Shown here: in pieces, positions 33,872 through 45,470 of the stretch | Layout of the letters: each line of letters begins with the position of its first letter | Numbering within the stretch: the first letter of the stretch is position 1 | Assembly: GCA_036244855.1 (NCBI GenBank) | Contig: BQKZ01000030.1 | Coordinates: 96,946-160,945 of the forward strand | DNA from: Temnopleurus reevesii | Taxonomy: Eukaryota; Echinodermata; Echinoidea; Temnopleuroida; Temnopleuridae | Length of the DNA: 64,000 bases | Direction: 5' to 3' | The notes under the pieces: model-generated | Seen by the model: only the letters and a program-made list of their open reading frames with translations | The model's database searches: none | What the model was told of the DNA's origin: nothing | Translations under genes and position numbers: made by a program

Positions 33872-34110
33872 CAGAATGGAGGGGAGAAGAAGGGGGAGAT
33901 GGGATAGGTAATGAAGAGAGAAATTCTAGGGAGAATCAAGAGGGATACATGTAGAATAAAAGCCAGCACAAAAAAGAAGAAAACAAAGTGAGAGAGAAAG
34001 ATAGGGGGTGAGAGGGTGAATAAATAATGAAAAAAAGTATTCAGGGGCTCAATTAAGAGGGATCGAGTGACAGAAAGCATGAAAAAGAATGAAAAAAAGA
34101 AAACGACTCA
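33390..34110. repeat. 700-bp polypurine tract with perfect (GA)n core
   Basis: Nearly all A/G on this strand. It includes an uninterrupted (AG)n run of about 50 bases (about 33816-33867) and two copies of GAATGAAGGGGAATAGAACAA (about 33454 and 33747). Phe/Ser/Leu-rich frames on the complement are artefacts. Confidence 0.9.
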
Positions 34111-37100
34111 AATGAGAGTAGAAAGATAAAAAATTGTCATAATCCTCTATGAACTAAGATAGCCTCTCAAGGAGGAACCAGTCAGTTGTGAATAACAATG
34201 TCCCATTTATCCAAGTACCACTTTCACTTCAGGTTAATCTGCCCTGAACTACATAATTTGTTATTACCTGTCTTCAAAATTAACGCAGGGGTTAGCTAGC
34301 ATGAAGAAGGGAGTTATTGAACTTGAGACATGTACTGGTATAAAAAGGGAGATAATAATTACCCAAATCAAACAGTACAAAATTATCCACAAAATAAAAA
34401 ATGGGGGTAGACTATATATATAGACTTGTAGTGAGCAGATATAATGTGTAAAGCACTGCCTGCGAAAATTATAATAGAAATAGAATTTTGAAAGTCGGTT
34501 ATGGAAAGCAGATAACAAACACAAATCAGTATGAAATAGGATTTTGAAGAGATAATGCAAAATAACTTTTGGTGAAAATCTCTTGCAACAGATATTTGAT
34601 TTGTCGGCGCACTGATACCACACTGTTTTTTTAGGGTGGGATGAGGAGACAGATATGATGGCATTAACCTTTCTAATCATAAATGAATATCACAAGTCGG
34701 CATGAAAAAGAAAAATATTCATGACTAGTCATTGTTGTAAACTAAAATGAGAAATGAATGCAGTTTTAAAGCAAGTTTTTTTGTGTGTGAATTAGAAAAT
34801 AGGTCAGATACTGTTTGTTCATCCCAATATCTCACACAGTACACTCCCACATAGGCCGTGGTTGTCTAATGCAATCAAACAGATGTATGGTGAAATGATT
34901 ATTCCCACATTAGCGTCTCCTGAGGTTTACCTGACCTTGCGTCTACCTGTAAAATGCAATGCGAGCAAATTTTGCTCATGAACACTGAAGAGAAAAATGC
35001 ACTAAACCACAATTAATCATCCAAATAAAATATAACTGCTCAAAATACTGGCAGTCTGTGTGACAATGTTAATTTATCCTTTCACCCTGAAAATAACAAC
35101 TACGTTTAAACCTTCATTTCTTTCCTATAAAACCTATTAACACTGACTGGAAAAACTTGCAGGTACAATGGATATTGGAATAACTGATATCCATGTTTCT
35201 TTTATCTTATTGACTAGACCATGGGCAGTAAATTAGCCATGTGTCAACAAACTTTTGCAAAAGAGTCTGCTCTGCTTTTACATGTAGTAGAGGATGATCG
35301 AGGTGAAAAGATGATGATAATAATAACCAACGCGTAGAGTGGATTAATTAAAGAGAACCCCCTCCAAAATCTAAAGGTCAACGACTTAACTGTCTTTCAC
35401 ACCATGCACGTTAGTAAGAGCTCGTTTTCACCTGAAGAAGGAGAAAGGAGTCTCTTTGGGACAATTTCAAATTATCATATTGAATTAAATTGGCTAAAAT
35501 TTATGCACAAGATCGTTCTTTTGATTTATTTCCATCATTTGCCAATACGTGAACTATAATATGCTTGGATGCATGTTAGTATGTATGCATAGTCTTGCAA
35601 AGCATAAAGGGGAAATACTAATGGGAGAAAATAATGGGAAACTGTCTACTCGTCAATTTGAATAGCTTTTTACTTTTAAACCTACTGTGTCATCTCTACG
35701 AATCAAGATAATTGTAAATAAAATATAAACTTTATATGATCTTCCAGGAAATGTTAAACATCATAAAAGTTCTATTACATACAACAATGTGAATTTAGCC
35801 ATTACTCGCTTCTTTGTTTGAATGATGAACAAAATGAATGACAGGGGGTGGGGTGGGTTACAATTTAGAATCAAAACATGTTGACAAAAGGACGACCTAA
35901 GAAGGAAATGCCAGGTAAAGATGTGGTTTGGGGGTTTGTAAGCTTAACATGGGGGCTAAAAGGACCCCATCTGTAATCCTGTAAGAGTTGTTATTATCTT
36001 GTTTGCCCTTATTGTTCTTACTTTTAATCCCTTTTACCTTTACACATATAAGGTGTGTTCACATTGGGACACAGCGCTTGGTCTGGCTCCCTTCAAAACA
36101 TTGGCTTTCCATACATTATAACCAAGTTGAAACGGGCAGGGCTATCCTTTGTCATATCCATTTTATTACATTTGATTGATTTTAAGCACTCATTTCTGTT
36201 TCTGATGAATGGTAATATTAGACTGCCCTGATTGATCTGATATATATCAAAGATATAAAAGAGTTTGGATATAAGTAGATAGAGCTCTGTGTACATAGAT
36301 GAAAATTTCTTGTCAACAAAGCTCTTCAACTTATGTTGAAAAAGAAAGCTATATCTCTACGTTTCAAGAGCTATAAGCCCTTAGAAATATTCAACCATTT
36401 TTAATTGAACATACACTGTCTAAAAATCCCTGAACTATTTAGATTGTGATTGGAAAATTGTCAGTCTGTCTTACCACCCTATTCAGCAACAGACACACAC
36501 AAAAATATCATTCAATGCGCAACAAAGCCAGGTGTAATAGGCGTTAGATACTGCCGCACAATGACGCACATGCTAAGAAATATGTAGGATGCACCATATG
36601 GTTTTTAATTACCACAAGTGGTCTTAATTGTCACTTCTACGGGTTGTTCAGATTCATTGTTAAATTAACACATTACAAAACCTCCTTTTAAACAATAAAT
36701 ATTGAAAATTTTGAGAGATGAAATGCCTCTCAACGAAATGCTACCTCATGATGAACATGCCATGCATGACATTTTCATGATACAAGTACAGTACAATTTT
36801 ACATCACTTTATGATCTATAATACAGGTATATTGCAGTGACCAATAAATTTGGTTGTCACTGACTATACCTTTGAGGATTATATACTCATTCTGTATTGT
36901 ATTTTATGTTATTATAAAGCTATGTTTGCAGTGTGACAAATTAACTCTTTTGAAATATTAGGAGAACTTCAAACAGACCTAAATGTACATCCAATGTCAA
37001 ACAATACCCAACTTGCAACTCGACATAATTCTTTCTAAAACACAATTATGCACTGTACAAGAAAACATCAAAAGGATGGGTGATTGACATGATGATTATA

Positions 37101-39214
37101 ATGTAATTAGCTCTAACAACCACAATTATCTTGTCATTTAAATGTTAAACACCTCTTATCTGCTTATAGCCTACCAGTATCTTATTACTCTCAACATGGC
37201 ACTAAAATCTCTATTTTAGCAAACTGCCTTCCTCTTTATTCCTAAAAAAAAAAAAAAGTGGACAAAATATCCAGGTAATCCACTTCATACATATAGCTTG
37301 CACCTGGAATGGTGTAGTATTAACAAAAATTCTATGGCAGTCTATGTAGATCAGGTTACATCAAAAACAGGAAAATCAGCAAATCAGCATCAATTTTCAC
37401 TCAAGATTCAGCCAATCAAATCAGGATATGAGCTTTGCGACTTAATGTGTTACCATGGCAACCCCTACGCTCTTAACGCTATCTTGTCGTGAAGGGGTTT
37501 TAACAAGCTTATGTCATACAGCTCTATGATTGCTTAGCTGGGTCTTCAAGTCTTGATACAGAAAAGCAATGCCTTACACATATATAAAGTTTTGAAGAAG
37601 GAGATAAGATTTTGGAAATTGATCTTTCTTTGTGGATTTAGAAGAAGCCAGGAAAGATTAGGATTTTCTTTTAAGAAAATAACTTGTAAAACCTCTTCCT
37701 CTAGTTTTAAAAAACACACAAACTATAATGCAGGGGGGGGGGCTCAAAGTACTATCATTTTTAAAAACTTTTAAACATTTCTTTAAAACTTTTAAACAAT
37801 TCATAAAAAATAATTCAAAAGAGGAAACAAGTCCATTCTTCTGGACTTCTATGTTTTACATGGTCCCATGACGTTTGTTCCAGCAACAATCTCTCTGAGC
37901 AAACTGAATCCAATCCCTATTTCACATAATTTTACAGCCCTAACCCTACACCAAAGTATAGCAAAAAATTAGAAATGGTGCAATGGCTGTCAGAGCAAAT
38001 GTTGGGTCATTGTTTTCGGTAGGTGAGGATGTTTGTGTCCAATGCAGAAAGCAATATCATTTTGATAATATAGGTCAAGAATAAACAAAGAAATTTGTAT
38101 TTATTCCCAGATGAGAGTGAGTAAAAATCAGTGATAACCTATAAGATTAACAAATTATCTTCATTATTTCAGAAAATTAATTAACATGTGAACCCCAACA
38201 CTCACAATAGGCCAAAGAAGCTGTATTTTACAAAATACAATTTCTCACATTCATTAAATTGTTGCTATGTGAGGTTTTGGTGCTTCTCTCTATATATGTA
38301 TTTGTTTCATTTATTGACATATACCAGCTTAAAGGTACTTTTTTTTTTAATTACCCTATACTAGTAAAATGTAATCTTTACTCTATCTGAACCTGACAGT
38401 CTGTGTATTATGTTCCAAATAGGATTAAGATTAAAAACTCAAAATAATATTGAACATTAGTCTACGAGACTAGCCAAAGTACTACTAGTAGTACGAGCTG
38501 TGTCTGAAAAGGAAGACTAAGGCAAAGCTCTACAAACACTTCTAATTTACAGCAGATGGAAATTATGCTAGTCTTCAGATCATAAAGCAATTATTCTTTA
38601 ATAATAAAAGACAAAGGTCTGAATTGGTGTTTACATCTGTAGACTAAAATGTGACAAATGACAGCAAAAGGCTTACTTGTCCATATACACTGTATGATTA
38701 TTATCAATGTTGAAAATAACAAATTATGACAAATACACACTGAATGCATGTTTTGAATCAAAACAAATCATCTTTGATGACATTTTGGATCAATATCTTT
38801 AGTCTAGATCAGAATAAAAGAGGGAGATTTATGTTTGGATCAGACAAGTCATTTTCATGTTTTGTTTGTTCAATTTCCTATTGATCTAAAAGATCTAAAA
38901 AGGATTAGTCACTTCAGATAGTGCGTTGAATCATATCCATATTTTGACATGAATTCAATCACAAAGACATGTTTTGTCACAATAAAAAATCTGGTGTCAT
39001 GACGCATTAGAAACAGGATTAAGAGATTAATGAGCCATCATAACAAAATCATATTCAAATTCCTATTTTCATCTAGTCCAATGGTTGTAAATGAACTTCA
39101 GAAATGAAATCCATCTGTTTTATCTTCATGGGAGATAACTATGTCATTCAAAATGTGTTGATTTGTTGTAATTCTAATGAGTCATCAGAATTAATTCAGT
39201 CCATCCATCATAGA
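34111..39214. other. AT-rich intergenic sequence
   Basis: Five kilobases with no convincing exon, RNA gene or element on either strand. Poly-G at 37733-37742 and short AT-rich repeats only. Confidence 0.4.
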
Positions 39215-39510
39215 ACTAAAATAAAGTTAATAATAATAATAATAATAGTGGCTACTTGTATAGCGCAAAGGTCCACCTTTTAGTGCTCATGGCGCTTCAA
39301 TTGAAATAGAAAAGTAAATGAAGACAATACAAATGGAAGCAAGAATATCCTGGACACAAAAAAGGTATTGAAGTATTATGATGAAACAAACAAGTAGGTT
39401 TTAGGTTGGGATTTGAATGCTTCTGTTGAAGATAGCTGGCGTAATTGAAGAGGGAGCTCGTTCCACAATTTTGGGCCTATCACTGAAAAAGCCCGATCAC
39501 CAATACAATG
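39215..39510 (-). mobile_element. Non-LTR retrotransposon 3' end (CR1/L2-like)
   Basis: On the minus strand the sequence reads IGDRAFSVIGPKLWNELPL, then QLRQLSSTEAFKSQPKTYLF and a stop, the characteristic C-terminal end of CR1/L2-type reverse transcriptases. A noncoding tail follows, ending GCGCTATACAAGTAGCC and an ATT repeat (about 39229-39248). It is 5'-truncated and inactive. Confidence 0.8.
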
Positions 39511-40708
39511 TTTCGTTCAATTTTTTCATTTGACTCTAATTCATATAAATGACATAGAATGTGCATGTATGATAAAGATAATGAGATTGGTTTCAACAGA
39601 TTGGATTCCAATTTCCTTGTTATTATCGGTGTTGTTGATTATCTTGAAGTTCAATGTTATTCACACCTTTCCTTTGTTAGCTCGTGTACAAAGGTCAACT
39701 AGACTGAAAACAACAATGGGCTGTGTTTGCATGTTACACAATACGAGGTGCAAATAATAGTTCAGACAACATGATGGTTCGTATTAACTAAAATTTGAGA
39801 GAGATTGCACTTCATATATCTAACTACTATAAGTGAGTTGAAGTAATATTATCCATATGCAATTTTCAAATTATAAATAAGAATAAATTCACTAAATTTG
39901 TTTGAGCAAAATTGACCAAGAAATTTATAAATCTATAGCAAAATGAAAATTGATGATAACAATTATGATTTTAGCCTAGCACACATCTATATGTGAATTC
40001 AAATTGCTCTCAAGTAGGTACAAGTAGTAGAAACATATATTCGTCTAACGCTGACAGCACTGACAAAGGACCTCACTCAATTTTGTATGATCACTTGGTC
40101 AGCATTTTTTTTGACATTCACAAAAACTGTTAAATCATGCATAACAAATACCCCCATTCTTTTACACATTTTTCTTTTAAATGTGACTGCTTCAGCTCAT
40201 TTAAACATATTTAACATGATAGCTACTCATTGTAACATGCAAATCACTATATATTCAGGCATTTTGTATATATTTCCAAACCATTATGGCCAACTCAAAG
40301 ACATGACATTGTTTATTTTTGATGTGGAACTGATCATACTTTGACAGACGTTTGGGTATTGAAGTGGCATGAATTTCATCACTATCTTTTGTGCAATAGC
40401 ATTTCCTATGAATCTAACCCAACATTGTGAATTATTGCATGTACTTTTTCATCAAGAACTAATTAATTTTTAGGGAAAGGTAATATTTGCAATGGTTTCT
40501 AGAGGAAGTGTGCAAATGTACTGAAAAGGTTAATACTTTATTCTATGTGAATGAGACATACTGGAAAGAATGCCCAATACAGTGACCTCTTTACATTATA
40601 ATTTTAGGTTACAATAACCTCTTTATAATTATAAACAAAGGCTGGAAGGGATTCTGTATTGATAATCAGTCACATACACAAGAAAACTTATTTTGATGAA
40701 AATCAAAA
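39511..40708. other. AT-rich intergenic sequence
   Basis: No gene or element recognised. Confidence 0.4.
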
Positions 40709-41093
40709 TCAAGGCAAAAGTGGTTTAAATCTTATCATTTCATTACATTATATTCATATACATTTGTAGAGCTTAACCTACTTAATTACATGTGGGGCTG
40801 AAATATCACAAATGTCATGCCAGACAAAAGCCAGTTTTCAGATCAATATTTGCTTGTCATACTCTGTCATTATACATTTTCCTCTAAAATTCTGTGGAAC
40901 ATTTAATTTTCCATCATACCTTAACAAGAATATCACTTTCAATAATTGCAATGTAGGGCTTGACTAAGCAGCCATGCCATTTAAAGAAGCTGGAATAAGA
41001 ATTCATGCACTCATAGCTCGGGATGGGTGATAAATGCTAGCATAAAGATGACCATCATGGACTAAATTTGGGTTGGCAAATGATCGGAAGATA
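40709..41093. repeat. Left copy of a diverged direct duplication
   Basis: Corresponds in order to 41734-42053: TCAAGGCAAAAGTGGTTTAAA, the GGGCTGAAATATCA block, then 84 identical bases at the right end (41010-41093 = 41970-42053). The interior differs by indels and substitutions. It ends exactly at the single N (41094). Confidence 0.9.
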
Positions 41094-41094
41094 N

Positions 41095-41640
41095 CGCTGC
41101 TCACTGGGGTGCGACCGGGGCTCTCCTAACTACTGTCGCAGCACGTAGTAGGTAGAGGCTGGGTGGGCCGCCGCGCCGTGAGGCGGGCGGTGAGGGGTGG
41201 GGGTGCCGGCATGGAGAAGTGAAGAGACTTCTACGCCAGCCCCTCCGGGCGCCCCGAGGGCAGCTCGGCGGCCAGCGCCGCGGAGGTGTCCTATGCGCGC
41301 GTCGCTCTCTTCTGGCGGAGTGCCAGGGAGGTGACGCCGAACGCCCACTCGTGGGGGACGGGCTGTTAAATTCACCAAAAACGGAAGGGTGGCACTCAAT
41401 TTGCACCCTCCAGAAGTACTTATATTGACGTGAGGATAGATTAAGTGCAGTTTCTGGGCGCTACTAGTCAATAAATCGGAATAATCTCACCCGAAAGCGG
41501 AGCTAGCAGGAAGTATGTCCTTGGTTGTAGCGCGTAAGGGAATTAATGGGACAAACATGGCGGCGACGCTATAATGGCGCGGTTTCGCCGGGTCGGGCGT
41601 GAGGGCGACATTTGGGGGGGTTGCTCATAGGGAAAAGTTT
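41095..41640. promoter_or_regulatory. GC-rich, CpG-island-like block with two YY1-type motifs
   Basis: Strikingly GC- and CpG-rich against AT-rich surroundings, most of all at 41101-41370. ACAAACATGGCGGCGAC (41551-41567) fits the YY1 promoter motif, and a second AATGGCGCGG follows 16 bases later. In animals such blocks mark transcription starts, and the motif orientation would suggest + strand transcription. I see no confident coding exon. The open frames of 69-113 codons on both strands may be composition effects. Contamination or misjoining at 41094 is a live alternative. Confidence 0.4.
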
Positions 41641-41733
41641 CTGTTTAATAGATTTACGTTCTTGCGTTTGTTGGGGAACAAAGCAAAATGGATGAGAGAG
41701 GGTCATGTGGTTATTGATGTAAATTAAGCAAAT

Positions 41734-42053
41734 TCAAGGCAAAAGTGGTTTAAATCTATTCATAATCATTACATTATCTTCATTTAGAGCTTACCTATGT
41801 AGGGCTGAAATATCAACTGTAATGCTAGACAAAGGCAGATCTAGAGCATATTATTTTCCACCATTCCATAATAAGAGTTGAGCTTTTAACAGAAGATCGC
41901 AATTACTTTGTCGGGTTTTTAAAAAGCAGCAGCCATAAATTTGAAGGTGCTGGAATGAGAATTAAAGCCCTCATAGCTCGGGATGGGTGATAAATGCTAG
42001 CATAAAGATGACCATCATGGACTAAATTTGGGTTGGCAAATGATCGGAAGATA
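41734..42053. repeat. Right copy of the diverged direct duplication
   Basis: Second copy of 40709-41093, about 960 bases downstream. It could be a true tandem duplication or two haplotypes placed in series during assembly. Confidence 0.9.
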
Positions 42054-42980
42054 AAAATCTATGAATTATGATCATCATCATGCTGGCATGTCAAGGCAAT
42101 GATCGTATAATCTCAACTGTAAACATGACCCCCCACTTGCACAACATTTAGATGAGAAATTAGCCACATTCCTATCACCAAACTGAAGAGTTCATGAGTA
42201 AGGGTAAGCCTAATGTACACTTGAATCATTTTTTTTAAATGAGCAAGATAATTCATCTTTTGGCCATGCATGCGCATGGTGCCGAGGCTCCAATTAAATT
42301 TTCCAAAATATTTTGTAGAAATTTAGAACATTTAAGCGAACACTGTCATAGCATCTAATTCATTATCTGAAGATATACAATACTTATTTGCCAACAAAAA
42401 ATTAATTTGTGAACTATTTGTCTTTTTCAAGGATTTGGATATAAATGTATATCATCTGGGGATGACTAGAGCTGCTTGTTAAATGTTAAAATAGTAGGTT
42501 CATCATTAATTGCCAAATTGAACTATATCCATTTCATATAAAGTTAAAAAAAGCCGGGGAAGTACGTACAATTCAGAGGCCAAGAAAGTATATACAAGTG
42601 TATAGTCTTTTTCATTTCTGTTGCTGGCATTCACGAATTTCATTTTGATTACGTCATCTACATTAATTAATTAATTGATAGAGATTGTGATCTGAAAACG
42701 GGATATCATGGGGCCTTTGTATATCTTCCTGAACAAATTTTAAGTGTGACTCAATGATCTGAAAAGATGAATTGATAAACCAAAGTGAATCATCCTCGCA
42801 TAATTGAAACTCAACAAAGTAAATTGTTTATGACCTATCATGTACTATGAGAACTGAGAAAATATCATGAAACTTTTTTTTATCTTTTTATGTAAAATAT
42901 TGTGAAAGTTAATTTGATTGAGAGAAGCTTTGTGTGATGAATAAAATCATACAGTACATGAGCATTCTCCAAACAGATCC

Positions 42981-43156
42981 TGGGTTGCGATGTTTCATAA
43001 AGCTGTACATAGATTTATGCATGACTGTACGAACAAATGATGATCCTTTCTTCGGTTCGATTCAGCGCCAGGAGTCATCATTGAGTGCGAGAAAGGATCA
43101 CCAGTCGTTCGTACATTCGGCGTAGCTCTACGCACAGCTTTATGAAACACAACCCA
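42981..43156. mobile_element. MITE family H, complete palindrome
   Basis: TGGGTTGCGATGTTTCATAA and TTATGAAACACAACCCA form the ends. The inner arms ACTGTACGAACAAATGATGATCC and GGATCACCAGTCGTTCGTACA are imperfect inverses. Confidence 0.75.
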
Positions 43157-44998
43157 TTACCTTTATCTTTTGATAGACACAATTATTAAAGTTCAATTCC
43201 TGCTACGTGCATATCATTAGAACCAACAAACTTTTCTTTATCATTCATATCATAGGGAACTATCCAATGTAGAACAATTCAAAACACGATTTGCATATTG
43301 AGGTCATGAAAGTACTTCCTGCCATCTCACATCTAATCAAGTCTAAATTCCTGAAAGTAATACGGGGAATATTTGTAACATGTACATTTCATTCAATCAC
43401 ATTCCAGCAGAGCCCTGGTAAAGTATTCACATGCCATGAATTCTTCTCTTGTAAATTCAACATACAAGATCATATTTACTATGTTAAGATGGTAGATATT
43501 AGAGAAGCAAATATAGAGTAAGAGCCGAGAAAAATGTCATCTAGAATATATTTTTGCTTCAATCTTTGCAATTCATTCTCGGAAAGTATGAAAAAGTGAC
43601 CATTTAAGACAGGTGACCTCTATACACAGGTGCCACAACAAATAATTCTCTACTTCACGCAGCTTTAATGCATAGAAATTAAGCAGAATATAAGTTGGAA
43701 TGGAACCTGACTAATTTTTCTTACTATTCCTTGTTTGCATAAAATAAAATTATGCAAGATATCACCACAGATATAGATTCATAAATCTCTCTTTCCTCAT
43801 TTCCCTCTCCCTCATAGCATTCCGAAAAACCAACATTTGTATTAAAACCTATCGCTCCGTTTCTAATCAAGCTCTAATCTCATGATTTATGAATGCCTAT
43901 ATTTAGAAGGCAGCCCCTAAAATACTTCCTACAGGGTCCTAGAAAGGGAAATAACATTTTTACTATCGCGGTCTCTATATTTTCTTTTCATTGGAAGATT
44001 GAATCTTTGTGCAAGACATATTTTGTCTTTCAAGAGATATAAGTAAGAGCTTAGAAATATCCATATTTCCTTTACAGAGCTATTAATGTAATGAACACGG
44101 GCCCCATTAAGTGGGTTAATATGCTTCTAAGAAAGATTTAAATTTAGACCAAATCGTGCCTGCGAAGGATTTAATTAAAGGAATGTAATATTAGGTTTGG
44201 GAGAGGAGGAAGAGGAAAATAAGTGGTAAGGATGGTGATAGATGTTGAAAACAATACACAAGAAGACATGCATTGACTAGGGATACTTATCGATGAACAT
44301 GTAGTCAAAACTGGTAAAAAGCCTTATGATTTTATTTTAGTCACAACGTCCTTTTTCACTCTCGCCAACACAGGAAGCAGCATGTGGGACAGTGTAATAA
44401 TTAGAGCCCCGATCATTCTTTTCAAATTTTGTGCAATTCTGTGTTCATATTGATTTTCCGGTCATAACGGATATTACCAAAACTAGATATTAGATATTTA
44501 TACCATTATTTTTACATATGACAGTTGAGGGACATTCTTCCACAGATTCTTGACTTGTAAATACTATTTAAAATGTTTAATTGCCCACAGTGAACATATG
44601 CTAATCCCAGCAAACGCTTCCCCATCCCACCCCTAAATGTCTAAAAACACAAAAATCCAAAGTATACAATATATCTAACCTTGCGACAGTTAGACAAACA
44701 GTAAACTGTCTCTTTTATTGGCTCTGGTTTCGCTATCAAACTTGGCACGGTTTTGAGAGGCTAACAGACCCTATGTGTACGAGGGTCAGGGTTAGTCTCG
44801 GCGCAGGCACAGCTGTTTCTCATCGCAGTAATCACGTTGGGATATCGGTTCAATTCATCTGCCTCGTTATATTACATCACATGACTGTGCAGATCGCATT
44901 GGAAATTGAGCCGGGAGATTGAGAATTGACGTTTGGCATGACTGGCGGGACCCCTTGCTATATATTTTATGTTCTGAAGGTTTATGAAATGGTACTAC
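43157..44998. other. Intergenic sequence
   Basis: Mostly AT-rich. 44690-44950 is a little richer in GC, but I see no promoter or coding signal there. Confidence 0.4.
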
Positions 44999-45156
44999 TT
45001 ATGATGATGGTGATGATGATGATGATAATGATGATGGTGATGGTGATCATTGTGATGATGATGATGATGATAATGATGGATAAGATATGTGTGATAATGA
45101 TGATGATGATAATGATGATGATGATGATGGTGATGATGATTACGATGGTGATAATT

Positions 45157-45197
<41 letters not shown>

Positions 45198-45470
45198 AGT
45201 GATGATGATGATGATAGTGATGATGATGATGATGGTGGTGATGATGACGACGATGAATGACGATGATGATGGACGTGATGATGTGATGAAGATGATGATG
45301 ATGACGATGATGATTAGGATTCTGATGACTATGATGATGATGATGATGATGATGATATCAATGATGATGATCATAGTGGTGGTGGTGGTGTTAGACATGA
45401 TGAAAGTGTCAATGCTGATGATGATGCTGTTAATGACGATGTGATGTTTATGAAAATGATGGTGACACTT
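44999..45470. repeat. (GAT)n-type triplet array
   Basis: Imperfect ATG/GAT triplets with short GTGATG and GACGAT variants, the third such array in the window. Poly-Met and poly-Ile frames are artefacts. Confidence 0.95.

Noticed and set aside
41101..41471. Arg/Pro/Gly-rich frames in the GC-rich block, one ending PASTYYVLRQ
   Set aside because: GC-rich DNA is stop-poor on both strands; no donor site follows cleanly and I recognise no protein.
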